From positions 1 through 11,860 of the forward strand of contig SYDD01000259.1 in assembly GCA_005786775.1 (NCBI GenBank): a DNA stretch of 11,860 bases, written 5' to 3'. A program made the position numbers and the translations under genes. Shown here piece after piece: positions 5,996 to 11,860 of this stretch. The notes under the pieces were generated by a model. The model worked only from the letters and a program-made list of their open reading frames with translations. It was not told the origin of the DNA and made no database searches. This DNA is from Opitutaceae bacterium (lineage in GTDB: Bacteria > Verrucomicrobiota > Verrucomicrobiia > Opitutales > Opitutaceae). Numbering within the stretch: position 1 is the stretch's first letter; each line of letters opens with the position of its first letter.

Positions 5996-8195
5996 ACCGA
6001 GCCGGCTGCCCGGGCCGCCGCCGCAGCTGCCGCGCGCGCTGGAAACTCGCGGTCGGATCTGGCCAGCCCGCCGCCGCGCCGAAACGCAGGCGCTGCAGTT
6101 TTGCGATCACCGCGGCCCGCTCCGGGTCGTCCTCCGCCGCGGGTGCGAGCCGCCCCAGCCAGCGCCCGGCCTCTCGACGCACGGCCGCCTCGCGCCCGCC
6201 CCGCCCTGGCCCGCGCCGGAACGCCCACCGATGACGACGCCAGAGAAGGAGCAGCAGCAATCCGCCCCCCACGACCCCGCCCGCCGCAGCTAGCCGCTCC
6301 GCATCCCAAGCGGTGCGCCACCACGCGGCCGCCCACTCCAGGGAGGCGCGCGCGGCGTCCCGGCTCTCGCGGAACCCGGCGGCGGCCGCCGCCCACAGCC
6401 CGCGGGCCGATTCGACCTGCGAGCGCTGGTCAAAACTCACGATCCGGCGGTACCAGAAGACCCGGAGGCTGTCCCAGCGCGCCTCCCAGCTCCGGTCGGG
6501 CTGGGGCGCCACGGCGGCGGCCGTGTCGGGCCCAGCGCCGGCGTCGGCAACTGGCGAGGCCAGGGGATCCACGCGCCGCCAGCCACCCGCAGATTCGTCG
6601 AAGATCTCCGCCCAGGCGTGGGCGTCGGAATTGCGCACCGTCAGGCTGTTGGAGTACCCGTTCCAGCTGCCGCCGCGGAAACCGGTGACCAAACGCGCGG
6701 GAAAACCGGCCGCCCGCGCCAAGAGCACGAGGGAGCCGGCGAAGAGCTCGCAATGCCCCGGCTCCCGGGAATTGAGCCAACGCACCACCGGATCGCCCGC
6801 ACCGGGGGGAATGGCCGGGGAAAGGGAGTAGCCGTGCCGCTCGCGCAGCCACGCGGCGGCGCGGCGCGCGAAGTCGACCGCGCCGCCCTCGGCACCGCCG
6901 AGGATATCCACCCCTTGCCGGAGCAGGAGTCGATCACGCCCGCTCCCGGGCAAAGTCGCCTGCAGGGGGGCGCCAGGCTCCGATCCCCGCTCGCGTCGCT
7001 CCCACCGGGCGAGGAATCCCGGATCGGGCAACACCAGCCCGGACCGGAAGCCGTCGACGCGGAACGCGAGCATCGCCACGGGGTCCTCGCGCAGCGCGAC
7101 CAGCGCCAACGGCGCGGAGGCGCGGAAGGTCTGACGTTCCCGGAAGCGCAGGCGCTCGTAGGGCCCGAGCAGCGGCAGGTGGCGGCTCACACCTGACTCC
7201 AGGTAAAGCGTCCACGCGGTGGTGCGGGTATCGCCGCCCCGCCCCTCGCCCGGCTGCTGTGCGGCGAGCCGCTCGGGGCCGAACTGGGCCCGGAGGGCCG
7301 GGGACATCCGAAAGGTGCCGTCGACGTACTCGTCGAGCACGATCATCCGCCAGTAAAGGTCCCGCGGGACGGCAGCAGGATCATCCACGTCGACAGTCAG
7401 GGCCACGCCCTGGTCGAGCTGGATGGCGGAGACCTCACCGAGCTGTACCGAATCGCTGAATCCTGATTTTGCCTTCTTTGTGATCACGCGGTTCAGGAAC
7501 AGTCCACTCTCGAGCTGGAACCGCGGGAGCGAGACGAACACGAGCGTGGTCCCGGCAACCAGCAGCACAAAGACGGCCCCACCCAGCACCGCGAGCTGGC
7601 CGTCGAGCACCGCAAACCAGCGCCGAAAGCGGGCGCGCCAGCCACCCTGCCGGACCCACGCGGGCACGTTCCGCACGTCCGCCACGCCAATGCGCTCCGG
7701 CGGACCGCCCCCCGCTTCGAGCGTTAGCACCAACAGCAGGCTCAGCGCGCAGGCGCCGTAGACCAGCAGGTGCACGGCGAACGTGGGTGACACCGAGAGC
7801 ACGCCAGCTACGATGACAAGGAAGAGCCCCAGCACGATCAGCTGGAGATCCTCGCGCCGGCTCCGGTAACCGAGGTTGCGATAGATGAGCAGAAGAATGT
7901 CGAGGCGGACCAGCGAGGGCAGGAGCTCGAGTTCGAGCCAAAGGTCGAGGGCGAAGCAGCCGAGGATGACGGGGAAGGCCAGCGTGTGCACCAACTGGGG
8001 TACGCGCGAGGGCAAGCGCGGCCGGAGCAGCACGGCGAGCGTCACCACCGCGGCGAGGGGCATCAGTAGCCCCGCATCAACGTCAGTGTACAGGACCGTG
8101 CTGATGCCGAGCAGCGTGAGTAGGCCGCCCAGCAGCCAGCGCAGCGGCGGGAGATCGGCGGGATCAAGCCGCGGGCGGGAGGCGTTCCGGCTCAT
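5982..8195 (-). CDS. TgpA-like transglutaminase membrane protein
   Basis: The 737-residue product has the TgpA family plan. About six N-terminal membrane helices lie at roughly 18-36, 42-58, 70-90, 118-136, 138-158 and 200-222. A large periplasmic part with a transglutaminase-like domain follows, then a further membrane helix near 635-650 and a charged cytoplasmic C-terminus of about 85 residues. The catalytic triad is intact: Cys482 (GHCELFAGSLVLLARAAG), His526 (SDAHAWAEIF) and Asp543 (WRRVDPLA). The physiological substrate of this family is not established; in Pseudomonas a member is linked to viability. The ATG overlaps the DUF58 stop as ATGA, which indicates coupling and rejects a longer in-frame start upstream. 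A GGGAGAGA stretch ends 11 bases before the ATG. The stop lies inside the 3' end of mrdA. Confidence 0.92.
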   Translation of the reverse strand: MSRNASRPRLDPADLPPLRWLLGGLLTLLGISTVLYTDVDAGLLMPLAAVVTLAVLLRPRLPSRVPQLVHTLAFPVILGCFALDLWLELELLPSLVRLDILLLIYRNLGYRSRREDLQLIVLGLFLVIVAGVLSVSPTFAVHLLVYGACALSLLLVLTLEAGGGPPERIGVADVRNVPAWVRQGGWRARFRRWFAVLDGQLAVLGGAVFVLLVAGTTLVFVSLPRFQLESGLFLNRVITKKAKSGFSDSVQLGEVSAIQLDQGVALTVDVDDPAAVPRDLYWRMIVLDEYVDGTFRMSPALRAQFGPERLAAQQPGEGRGGDTRTTAWTLYLESGVSRHLPLLGPYERLRFRERQTFRASAPLALVALREDPVAMLAFRVDGFRSGLVLPDPGFLARWERRERGSEPGAPLQATLPGSGRDRLLLRQGVDILGGAEGGAVDFARRAAAWLRERHGYSLSPAIPPGAGDPVVRWLNSREPGHCELFAGSLVLLARAAGFPARLVTGFRGGSWNGYSNSLTVRNSDAHAWAEIFDESAGGWRRVDPLASPVADAGAGPDTAAAVAPQPDRSWEARWDSLRVFWYRRIVSFDQRSQVESARGLWAAAAAGFRESRDAARASLEWAAAWWRTAWDAERLAAAGGVVGGGLLLLLLWRRHRWAFRRGPGRGGREAAVRREAGRWLGRLAPAAEDDPERAAVIAKLQRLRFGAAAGWPDPTASFQRARQLRRRPGQPARFNRS

Positions 8196-9391
8196 AGGAC
8201 GGCGAGTCTCTCCCGTCCGGCCCACGCGACGACGCCACGCGAGCCCTCGGGCGTGAAGGTCACGATTTCCCCTTCGCCCGCGGCGGCGGGCATCGGCGGC
8301 CCGGGTTCGGCCAGCGCTAGGGCATCGAGGGCGCGCTCGAGATCGCTCAAGCACCGTACGGCGAAGGCGGGGTCGGCCCCGAGGGCGAAGGAGTGAAGCC
8401 GGCCGCGGCGGTAAAAGTGCTCCGCGAGCGCGCTGGCGACGCTCAGTAGCAGCTCGAACTGCACTGGCCGCGGCCAGCGTGCGGCCTCGGTGCACACACG
8501 CAGGGCATACCCCTCCACAGCCTCGGCGGCCGGCTGGCGGACCAGCAGGGAGCCGGTGCGAGCAGTGGCCTTCCAATGCACCTGACGCGGCGAATCCCCT
8601 GGCCGGTAGGCGCGCAATGCGAGCAGGTCCGACCCGAAGCCAGCCCGGGGACGGGGCCGACCCTCGAGCCGCCGACGCGCGAACCCCGCGCCCACGAGCC
8701 GCAGTTCGGCCGGCGCGGGCCAGACGATCGTCTCAATGGCTAAGGATGGGCTGAGCTCGCGCCGCAATAGGCCGAAGGGAAACACCGAGACTACCCGGCG
8801 GAGCTCGATCCGGAGGCGGCCGCGGCGCGCCGGCCGGAGGTCCCACGCCACCTCGGCAAACGTGCCGGGATCGAGCCGCCCGCCCAATGCCACCCGGCCG
8901 GTCACCGGCGTTTCCCCGCCCGACGCCAGCCGCAGACGGGCCGGAAGATCCGAGGCGCCCGCGCTTCCCGCCGGCACCGCTCGCGCGGCGAATTCAAAAC
9001 CCACACACCGCACGGGCAGGAAACGCCCGGCGTGGCGCAACTCAAGGGGTACCACCGCGTCCTGCCCCCGCCGAAGCGCCCGCGGCGGCCGCAGCCGCCA
9101 GCGTAGCCCGCGCAGATTCAGCCAGCCCAGCAGGCCGCCGAGCACGAGGCTGGTGAGGAGCAACGCGACCGTGATGAACAGGATATTGCTGGCCGAGCCG
9201 TAAGCGGCCGCGATGAGGCCGGCGCACAACACCCCCAGCACGGCGCCGGGCGGCGTGGGCACGACGCGATTACCCCGCGCCGGACACAGTAGCGACCAAA
9301 GCAGGCGGCGCCAAGTGAAGCCGGGCCGCCGGTTGGTACCCCTCGGGCCTTCCCAACCTTCCCCCCCGGGGATCTGAGCCTCGGGACCCAC
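8192..9391 (-). CDS. DUF58 family membrane protein
   Basis: The product has 399 residues and a GTG start. The N-terminal ~45 residues are cytoplasmic. Two close membrane helices follow (about 47-66 and 68-90, including SNILFITVALLL), then a periplasmic-type beta region and the DUF58 signature LRAYRPGDSPRQVHWKATAR (about residues 258-278). A C-terminal von Willebrand A-like portion comes last. The strand that in many relatives carries a D-x-S-x-S metal site reads LRVCTEAARW here, so a MIDAS is not visible. DUF58 proteins are regularly encoded with MoxR ATPases and transglutaminases; the complex is thought to act in maturing or assembling envelope proteins, but its reaction is unknown. The start is supported by GGAG at 9401-9404, 9 bases upstream, within the end of the MoxR gene. 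An ATG at 9396-9398 is out of frame. Confidence 0.9.
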   Translation of the reverse strand: MGPEAQIPGGEGWEGPRGTNRRPGFTWRRLLWSLLCPARGNRVVPTPPGAVLGVLCAGLIAAAYGSASNILFITVALLLTSLVLGGLLGWLNLRGLRWRLRPPRALRRGQDAVVPLELRHAGRFLPVRCVGFEFAARAVPAGSAGASDLPARLRLASGGETPVTGRVALGGRLDPGTFAEVAWDLRPARRGRLRIELRRVVSVFPFGLLRRELSPSLAIETIVWPAPAELRLVGAGFARRRLEGRPRPRAGFGSDLLALRAYRPGDSPRQVHWKATARTGSLLVRQPAAEAVEGYALRVCTEAARWPRPVQFELLLSVASALAEHFYRRGRLHSFALGADPAFAVRCLSDLERALDALALAEPGPPMPAAAGEGEIVTFTPEGSRGVVAWAGRERLAVL

Positions 9392-9397
9392 GATACA

Positions 9398-10369
9398 TTA
9401 CTCCGGGCGCGCCACCTCGGCCAAGATCCGGCGGAGCGCCGCCTCGACGGCGCGCGTATCCTCGGCCGGGGCACCCGACGGGCGCAAGGGCGCGAGCCGG
9501 TGCGCGAACACGAACAGCGCGAGGGCGGCCACGTCCTCCGGCAGCACGAAGTCACGCCCTGCGACCAGCGCCCGCGCTTGGGCCGCCTGCCGCAGGGCCA
9601 CTCCGGCCCGCACACTCACGCCATGGCGGAATTCCGGCTCCGCACGCGTCGCGCCCACTAGCCGCAGCATGTAGTCGAGGACTGTGTCTTCCACGAAGAC
9701 CTCCCCTACTAGCGCCTGCAGCTCCAAGACCTCCTCGCGGCTCGCAACCGGGTTGAGCGCGATCGCGTCGTAGCCCCCCCGGGCCCGGCGGAGCACCTCG
9801 CGCTCGTCGGCTGGGTCGGGGTAGCCCATCCGCAGTCGGAGCAGGAAGCGGTCCATCTGGCTCTCCGGCAGCGGGAAGGTGCCCTCGAAGTCGAGCGGGT
9901 TCTGCGTCGCGAAGACCATAAACGGCGATCCCACCGCGTGGGTCTGGCCGTCGACGCTCACCCGGGCGCGATCCATTACCTCGAGCAGGGCGGACTGCGT
10001 CTTAGGGGTCGCGCGGTTGATCTCGTCCGCGAGCACGATGTGGGCGAAAACCGGGCCCGGCTTGAAGACGAAAGTCCGCATCGTCTCGTCATAGACCGCC
10101 ACGCCCGTCACGTCGCCGGGCAGCAGGTCGCTGGTGAACTGAATCCGGGAGAACGTGCAGTCCATCGAGCGTGCGAGCGAGTAAGCGAGAGTCGTCTTGC
10201 CGACGCCGGGAAGGTCTTCGAGCAGGACGTGTCCGCCCGCGGCGAGGCCGGTGAGAACGAGGTCGATAACCCCGTCTTTGCCGCGGATGGTTTCGCGCAT
10301 GTTCGCGCGGAGGCGGTCCAAAACCAACCGCGCCTGCTCCATCCGGGGGGCCGCGACGAAATCACTCAT
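9398..10369 (-). CDS. MoxR-type AAA+ ATPase
   Basis: The 323-residue product is a complete MoxR protein, a hexameric AAA+ ATPase thought to work as a chaperone on partner proteins at the membrane. Visible motifs are Walker A (LPGVGKTT, Lys58), the pore-side loop with FTSDLLPGDVTG (78-89), and Walker B (IVLADEINRA, Asp115-Glu116). Sensor 1 is FATQNP (Asn157), the FPLPESQMDRF segment carries the probable arginine finger Arg174, and sensor 2 is GVSVRA (Arg254). Most MoxR proteins have Pro where Val253 stands here (GASPRA). All ATPase residues are kept, so it should be active. It is the first gene of the MoxR-DUF58-transglutaminase set; the DUF58 start is 6 bases beyond its stop. It may be transcribed with the phosphorylase gene 65 bases upstream; I see no good promoter in that gap. 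Confidence 0.96.
   Translation of the reverse strand: MSDFVAAPRMEQARLVLDRLRANMRETIRGKDGVIDLVLTGLAAGGHVLLEDLPGVGKTTLAYSLARSMDCTFSRIQFTSDLLPGDVTGVAVYDETMRTFVFKPGPVFAHIVLADEINRATPKTQSALLEVMDRARVSVDGQTHAVGSPFMVFATQNPLDFEGTFPLPESQMDRFLLRLRMGYPDPADEREVLRRARGGYDAIALNPVASREEVLELQALVGEVFVEDTVLDYMLRLVGATRAEPEFRHGVSVRAGVALRQAAQARALVAGRDFVLPEDVAALALFVFAHRLAPLRPSGAPAEDTRAVEAALRRILAEVARPE
9401..9404 (-). promoter_or_regulatory. Shine-Dalgarno of the DUF58 gene inside the MoxR gene
   Basis: GGAG on the - strand lies 9 bases before the GTG at 9391 and immediately before the MoxR stop codon (TAA at 9400-9398). This fixes the GTG start and suggests that ribosomes ending on the MoxR gene can restart on the DUF58 gene. 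Confidence 0.55.
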
Positions 10370-10395
10370 CCCGTAAGCCTGGCTGGGGCCACGAC

Positions 10396-10423
10396 GGCGG
10401 GCAAAGAGGTTTTGTCGCCCGCC
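10396..10423 (-). other. GC-rich inverted repeat between the phosphorylase and MoxR genes
   Basis: A perfect 7-bp inverted repeat, ggcgggc (10396-10402) and gcccgcc (10417-10423), encloses 14 bases. It fills much of the 65-base gap after the phosphorylase stop. No T-tract follows in either direction, so it is not a standard intrinsic terminator. It may pause transcription, stabilise the upstream mRNA or bind a regulator. Confidence 0.45.
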
Positions 10424-10434
10424 CGGCCGTAGAA

Positions 10435-11154
10435 CTACCCAGCAGCGGGGAAATTCGGGCCGAGTAGCTCGAGCAGGCGGATGAAGAGGCGATTGACGCG
10501 CGCCTGGTTCTCACGCACCAGCGCCCGGAAAGCGTCGAAGTCGATCGAGGTGCCCTCGAGGCCGTTCGCGTAGTTGTCGATGAGGGCGAGGCTGTTGTAG
10601 CCGAGGCCAAGCTCGACACAAAGGTCCGCCTCGTGCGCCGCGGTCATCCCGACGACATCACCCCAGGCGCGGATGATGCGGACCTCGGCCTTGGTTTCAA
10701 AGCGCGGGCCCCGCATCTGCACGTAGACTTTGCCCGGGTGGATGACAAACTCGGGGGCCAACTCCCGCACGAGGCGGGGGATCAAGTCGTTGGCGATGCC
10801 GGGGGCTCCCCCGCGCAGCTCGGTGTCAAAGTAGGTGGCTGGCCCCTGCTGGAGCGCGACGTAGTCTGAGCACGAGACAAGGGTCCCGGGCGGCAGCTCC
10901 GGGCGGAGAGAACCGACGGAGTTGAGCGAGAGCACCTGGCGGAAGCCGAGGTCAGCGATCGCGGCGATGTTGGCGCGGTAATTGATGGCGTGCGGGGGCA
11001 GGGGCACGCCAAAGCCGTGGCGGTTGAGCAGCACGTGGTCGCCGCGCCGCCGGAACGAGACGGGGCCGTATTTGGTCTCGACGGTCTCCACCGGCCAAGC
11101 CGAGAACAAGGGTGAGTTGACGATGCTCGTGCCACTGATGAACGCGACCTTCAT
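10435..11154 (-). CDS. Purine nucleoside phosphorylase, MTAP/MTIP family
   Basis: The 239-residue product belongs to the PNP/MTAP family, which splits purine nucleosides (or 5'-methylthio-nucleosides) with phosphate in purine or methionine salvage. Family marks are the N-terminal phosphate loop ISGTSI, the LNRHGFGV segment, HAINYRANIAAIADLG, the LNSVGSL turn, VQMRGPRFETKAE, and the base-site segment VVGMTAAHEADL. LALIDNYANG follows. In human MTAP the corresponding segment, TDYD, reads the 6-amino group with Asp; here Asn takes the first Asp position, as in the methylthioinosine type. A 6-oxopurine substrate is therefore more likely than adenosine; this is inferred from alignment by eye. It is shorter than human MTAP. 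The start at 11154 is fixed by a near-perfect Shine-Dalgarno; an in-frame ATG 34 codons upstream is rejected. Confidence 0.9.
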   Translation of the reverse strand: MKVAFISGTSIVNSPLFSAWPVETVETKYGPVSFRRRGDHVLLNRHGFGVPLPPHAINYRANIAAIADLGFRQVLSLNSVGSLRPELPPGTLVSCSDYVALQQGPATYFDTELRGGAPGIANDLIPRLVRELAPEFVIHPGKVYVQMRGPRFETKAEVRIIRAWGDVVGMTAAHEADLCVELGLGYNSLALIDNYANGLEGTSIDFDAFRALVRENQARVNRLFIRLLELLGPNFPAAG

Positions 11155-11161
11155 TCCGCCA

Positions 11162-11170
11162 ATCACCTCC
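11162..11170 (-). promoter_or_regulatory. Strong Shine-Dalgarno of the phosphorylase gene
   Basis: GGAGGTGAT on the - strand, 7 bases before the ATG at 11154, matches the 16S rRNA tail almost perfectly. It is the strongest ribosome binding site in the window, where most other genes show little or none. It also decides the start of the gene. Confidence 0.85.
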
Positions 11171-11182
11171 GGGGCGTCGCGG

Positions 11183-11860
11183 ATGACAACGCGAAAAGCC
11201 CTCGTCGCCCGGGCGGCGGCGGGGCTCGCGCTCGCGCTGGTCGCCGGCTGCGCCACGCCCGGCCCGCTGCATCGCTACGCCTTCGTGCCCGGGCAGCCGG
11301 AACGCGTGGCAGACCTCGGCCCGTTGGGCGCCGACGCGGTCCCAAGCTTGATCGCGCCCGGTGAGCGCGTGACCGGCCTCGCGTATGACCCCTTCACCGA
11401 CCACCTCTTCCTGCGCCTCGCGCCCGGCGATCGGATCCGGGTCGTGGACCGCCCGGCCCGGGGCCTGAAGCGTGAGCTGGAGCTGCCGGGCGCCGGCGGC
11501 GGCGGCGACCTCGCGGTGCGGCCGCGGAACGGGCACCTGTTCCTGCTCGCCGGTTCCGCCGGCGAGGTGGCGGAGCACACCCGCCTTGGCCGGCCGATGC
11601 GGCGCCTGACCCTCGAGGGCGTCGCCACCGGTGCCCGTGGCCTCGCGTTCGACGCGGTCCGGGACGAGCTGGTGGTGCTGGCGGCGGATGGCCGCACCAT
11701 CTCCCGGCACGACCTAGCAGGCCGGCGCCGGGGTGAGCTCCGCCTCGCGGAAGCCGCGGCCGGACCCCTCGCCTACGACGGGGAGACCGGCGAGCTCCAC
11801 GCCCTGCTCGCGGAGGGGACGGGCGAGGTCGGCGTGTTCGGCCCCGACGGGGCGCGGCTG
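11183..11860 (+). CDS. Lipoprotein with propeller-like repeats, 3' end outside window
   Basis: The frame is open from the ATG at 11183 to the last base (226 codons), so the gene is cut by the window end. The first residues, MTTRKALVAR, a hydrophobic stretch and the lipobox LVAGC (Cys23) form a lipoprotein signal peptide. The mature part shows four similar units beginning GLAYDPFTDHLFL (residue 65), DLAVRPRNGHLFL (109), GLAFDAVRDELVV (153) and PLAYDGETGELHA (195). The spacing of 44, 44 and 42 residues is that of beta-propeller blades of the NHL/SMP-30/YVTN kind. Such lipoproteins are often binding or scaffold proteins; the ligand is unknown. Its start is 28 bases from the divergent phosphorylase start. 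No clear Shine-Dalgarno or promoter is seen, so any promoter must lie in the phosphorylase gene. Confidence 0.8.
   Translation, partial: MTTRKALVARAAAGLALALVAGCATPGPLHRYAFVPGQPERVADLGPLGADAVPSLIAPGERVTGLAYDPFTDHLFLRLAPGDRIRVVDRPARGLKRELELPGAGGGGDLAVRPRNGHLFLLAGSAGEVAEHTRLGRPMRRLTLEGVATGARGLAFDAVRDELVVLAADGRTISRHDLAGRRRGELRLAEAAAGPLAYDGETGELHALLAEGTGEVGVFGPDGARL

Noticed and set aside
5458..6396. Long open frames on both strands across the mrdA/transglutaminase junction
   Set aside because: They are Arg/Pro/Ala-rich shadows of the two real genes; neither has a start signal or motif.
8196..8576. Extension of the transglutaminase by 127 codons upstream
   Set aside because: The extra sequence is Arg-rich shadow of the DUF58 gene; the ATGA overlap marks the real start before a normal first membrane helix.
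11117..11145. TTGACG as a -35 for the divergent lipoprotein
   Set aside because: No acceptable -10 lies at 16-18 bases; the match is probably chance within the phosphorylase gene.
11161..11189. TTGTCA on the - strand as a -35 for the phosphorylase
   Set aside because: The -10 position would fall on the ribosome binding site, so the mRNA would lack it; the -10 match is also poor.
11155..11256. 34-codon upstream extension of the phosphorylase
   Set aside because: The added residues are low complexity, overlap the lipoprotein signal peptide and lie upstream of the strong Shine-Dalgarno that points to 11154.
10952..11710. Long open frame on the - strand across the phosphorylase start and the lipoprotein gene
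   Set aside because: It covers two supported genes in other frames and has a low-complexity Arg/Gly/Ala composition with no family resemblance.

Overview
The window is a GC-rich, densely packed bacterial chromosomal segment with no gene-free stretch over 300 bases, no RNA gene, no mobile element and no CRISPR. The MreB, sigma-70 and DUF58 proteins, the lack of Shine-Dalgarno sequences before most genes, and the frequent GTG starts suggest a Verrucomicrobiota bacterium, probably of the Opitutales. This assignment is inferred from recognised sequence style and was not tested by a search.

Left part, + strand (1-5995): the 3' end of a primary sigma factor gene (rpoD) with an unusual proline-rich tail; a small predicted lipoprotein; tatA of the twin-arginine export system, closed by a clear intrinsic terminator (1413-1437); then the elongasome block mreB, mreC, mreD and mrdA (PBP2). 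MreB filaments, MreC/MreD and the transpeptidase PBP2 work together in lateral-wall peptidoglycan synthesis and rod shape. The usual glycosyltransferase partner gene rodA is not present downstream.

Middle part, - strand (5982-10369): a three-gene set read towards the mrd block. It encodes a MoxR-type AAA+ ATPase, a DUF58 membrane protein and a TgpA-like transglutaminase membrane protein. The genes are 6 bases apart (moxR to DUF58) and overlap by ATGA (DUF58 to transglutaminase), so they look translationally coupled. The last gene ends inside the 3' end of mrdA, with a 14-base tail-to-tail overlap.

Right part: a - strand purine nucleoside phosphorylase/MTAP-family gene (10435-11154) with the best ribosome binding site in the window. 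Only 28 bases away, a divergent + strand gene starts. It encodes a lipoprotein with four regularly spaced propeller-like repeats and runs off the end of the window.

Most of this is conserved housekeeping gene content in an arrangement that may be lineage-specific. I see no convincing new defence or mobile system. The most useful leads are the sigma factor tail, the DUF58 protein without a metal site, the N-terminal expansion of PBP2, the substrate preference of the phosphorylase, the repeat lipoprotein, and the two tight gene junctions (5982-5995 and 11155-11182).
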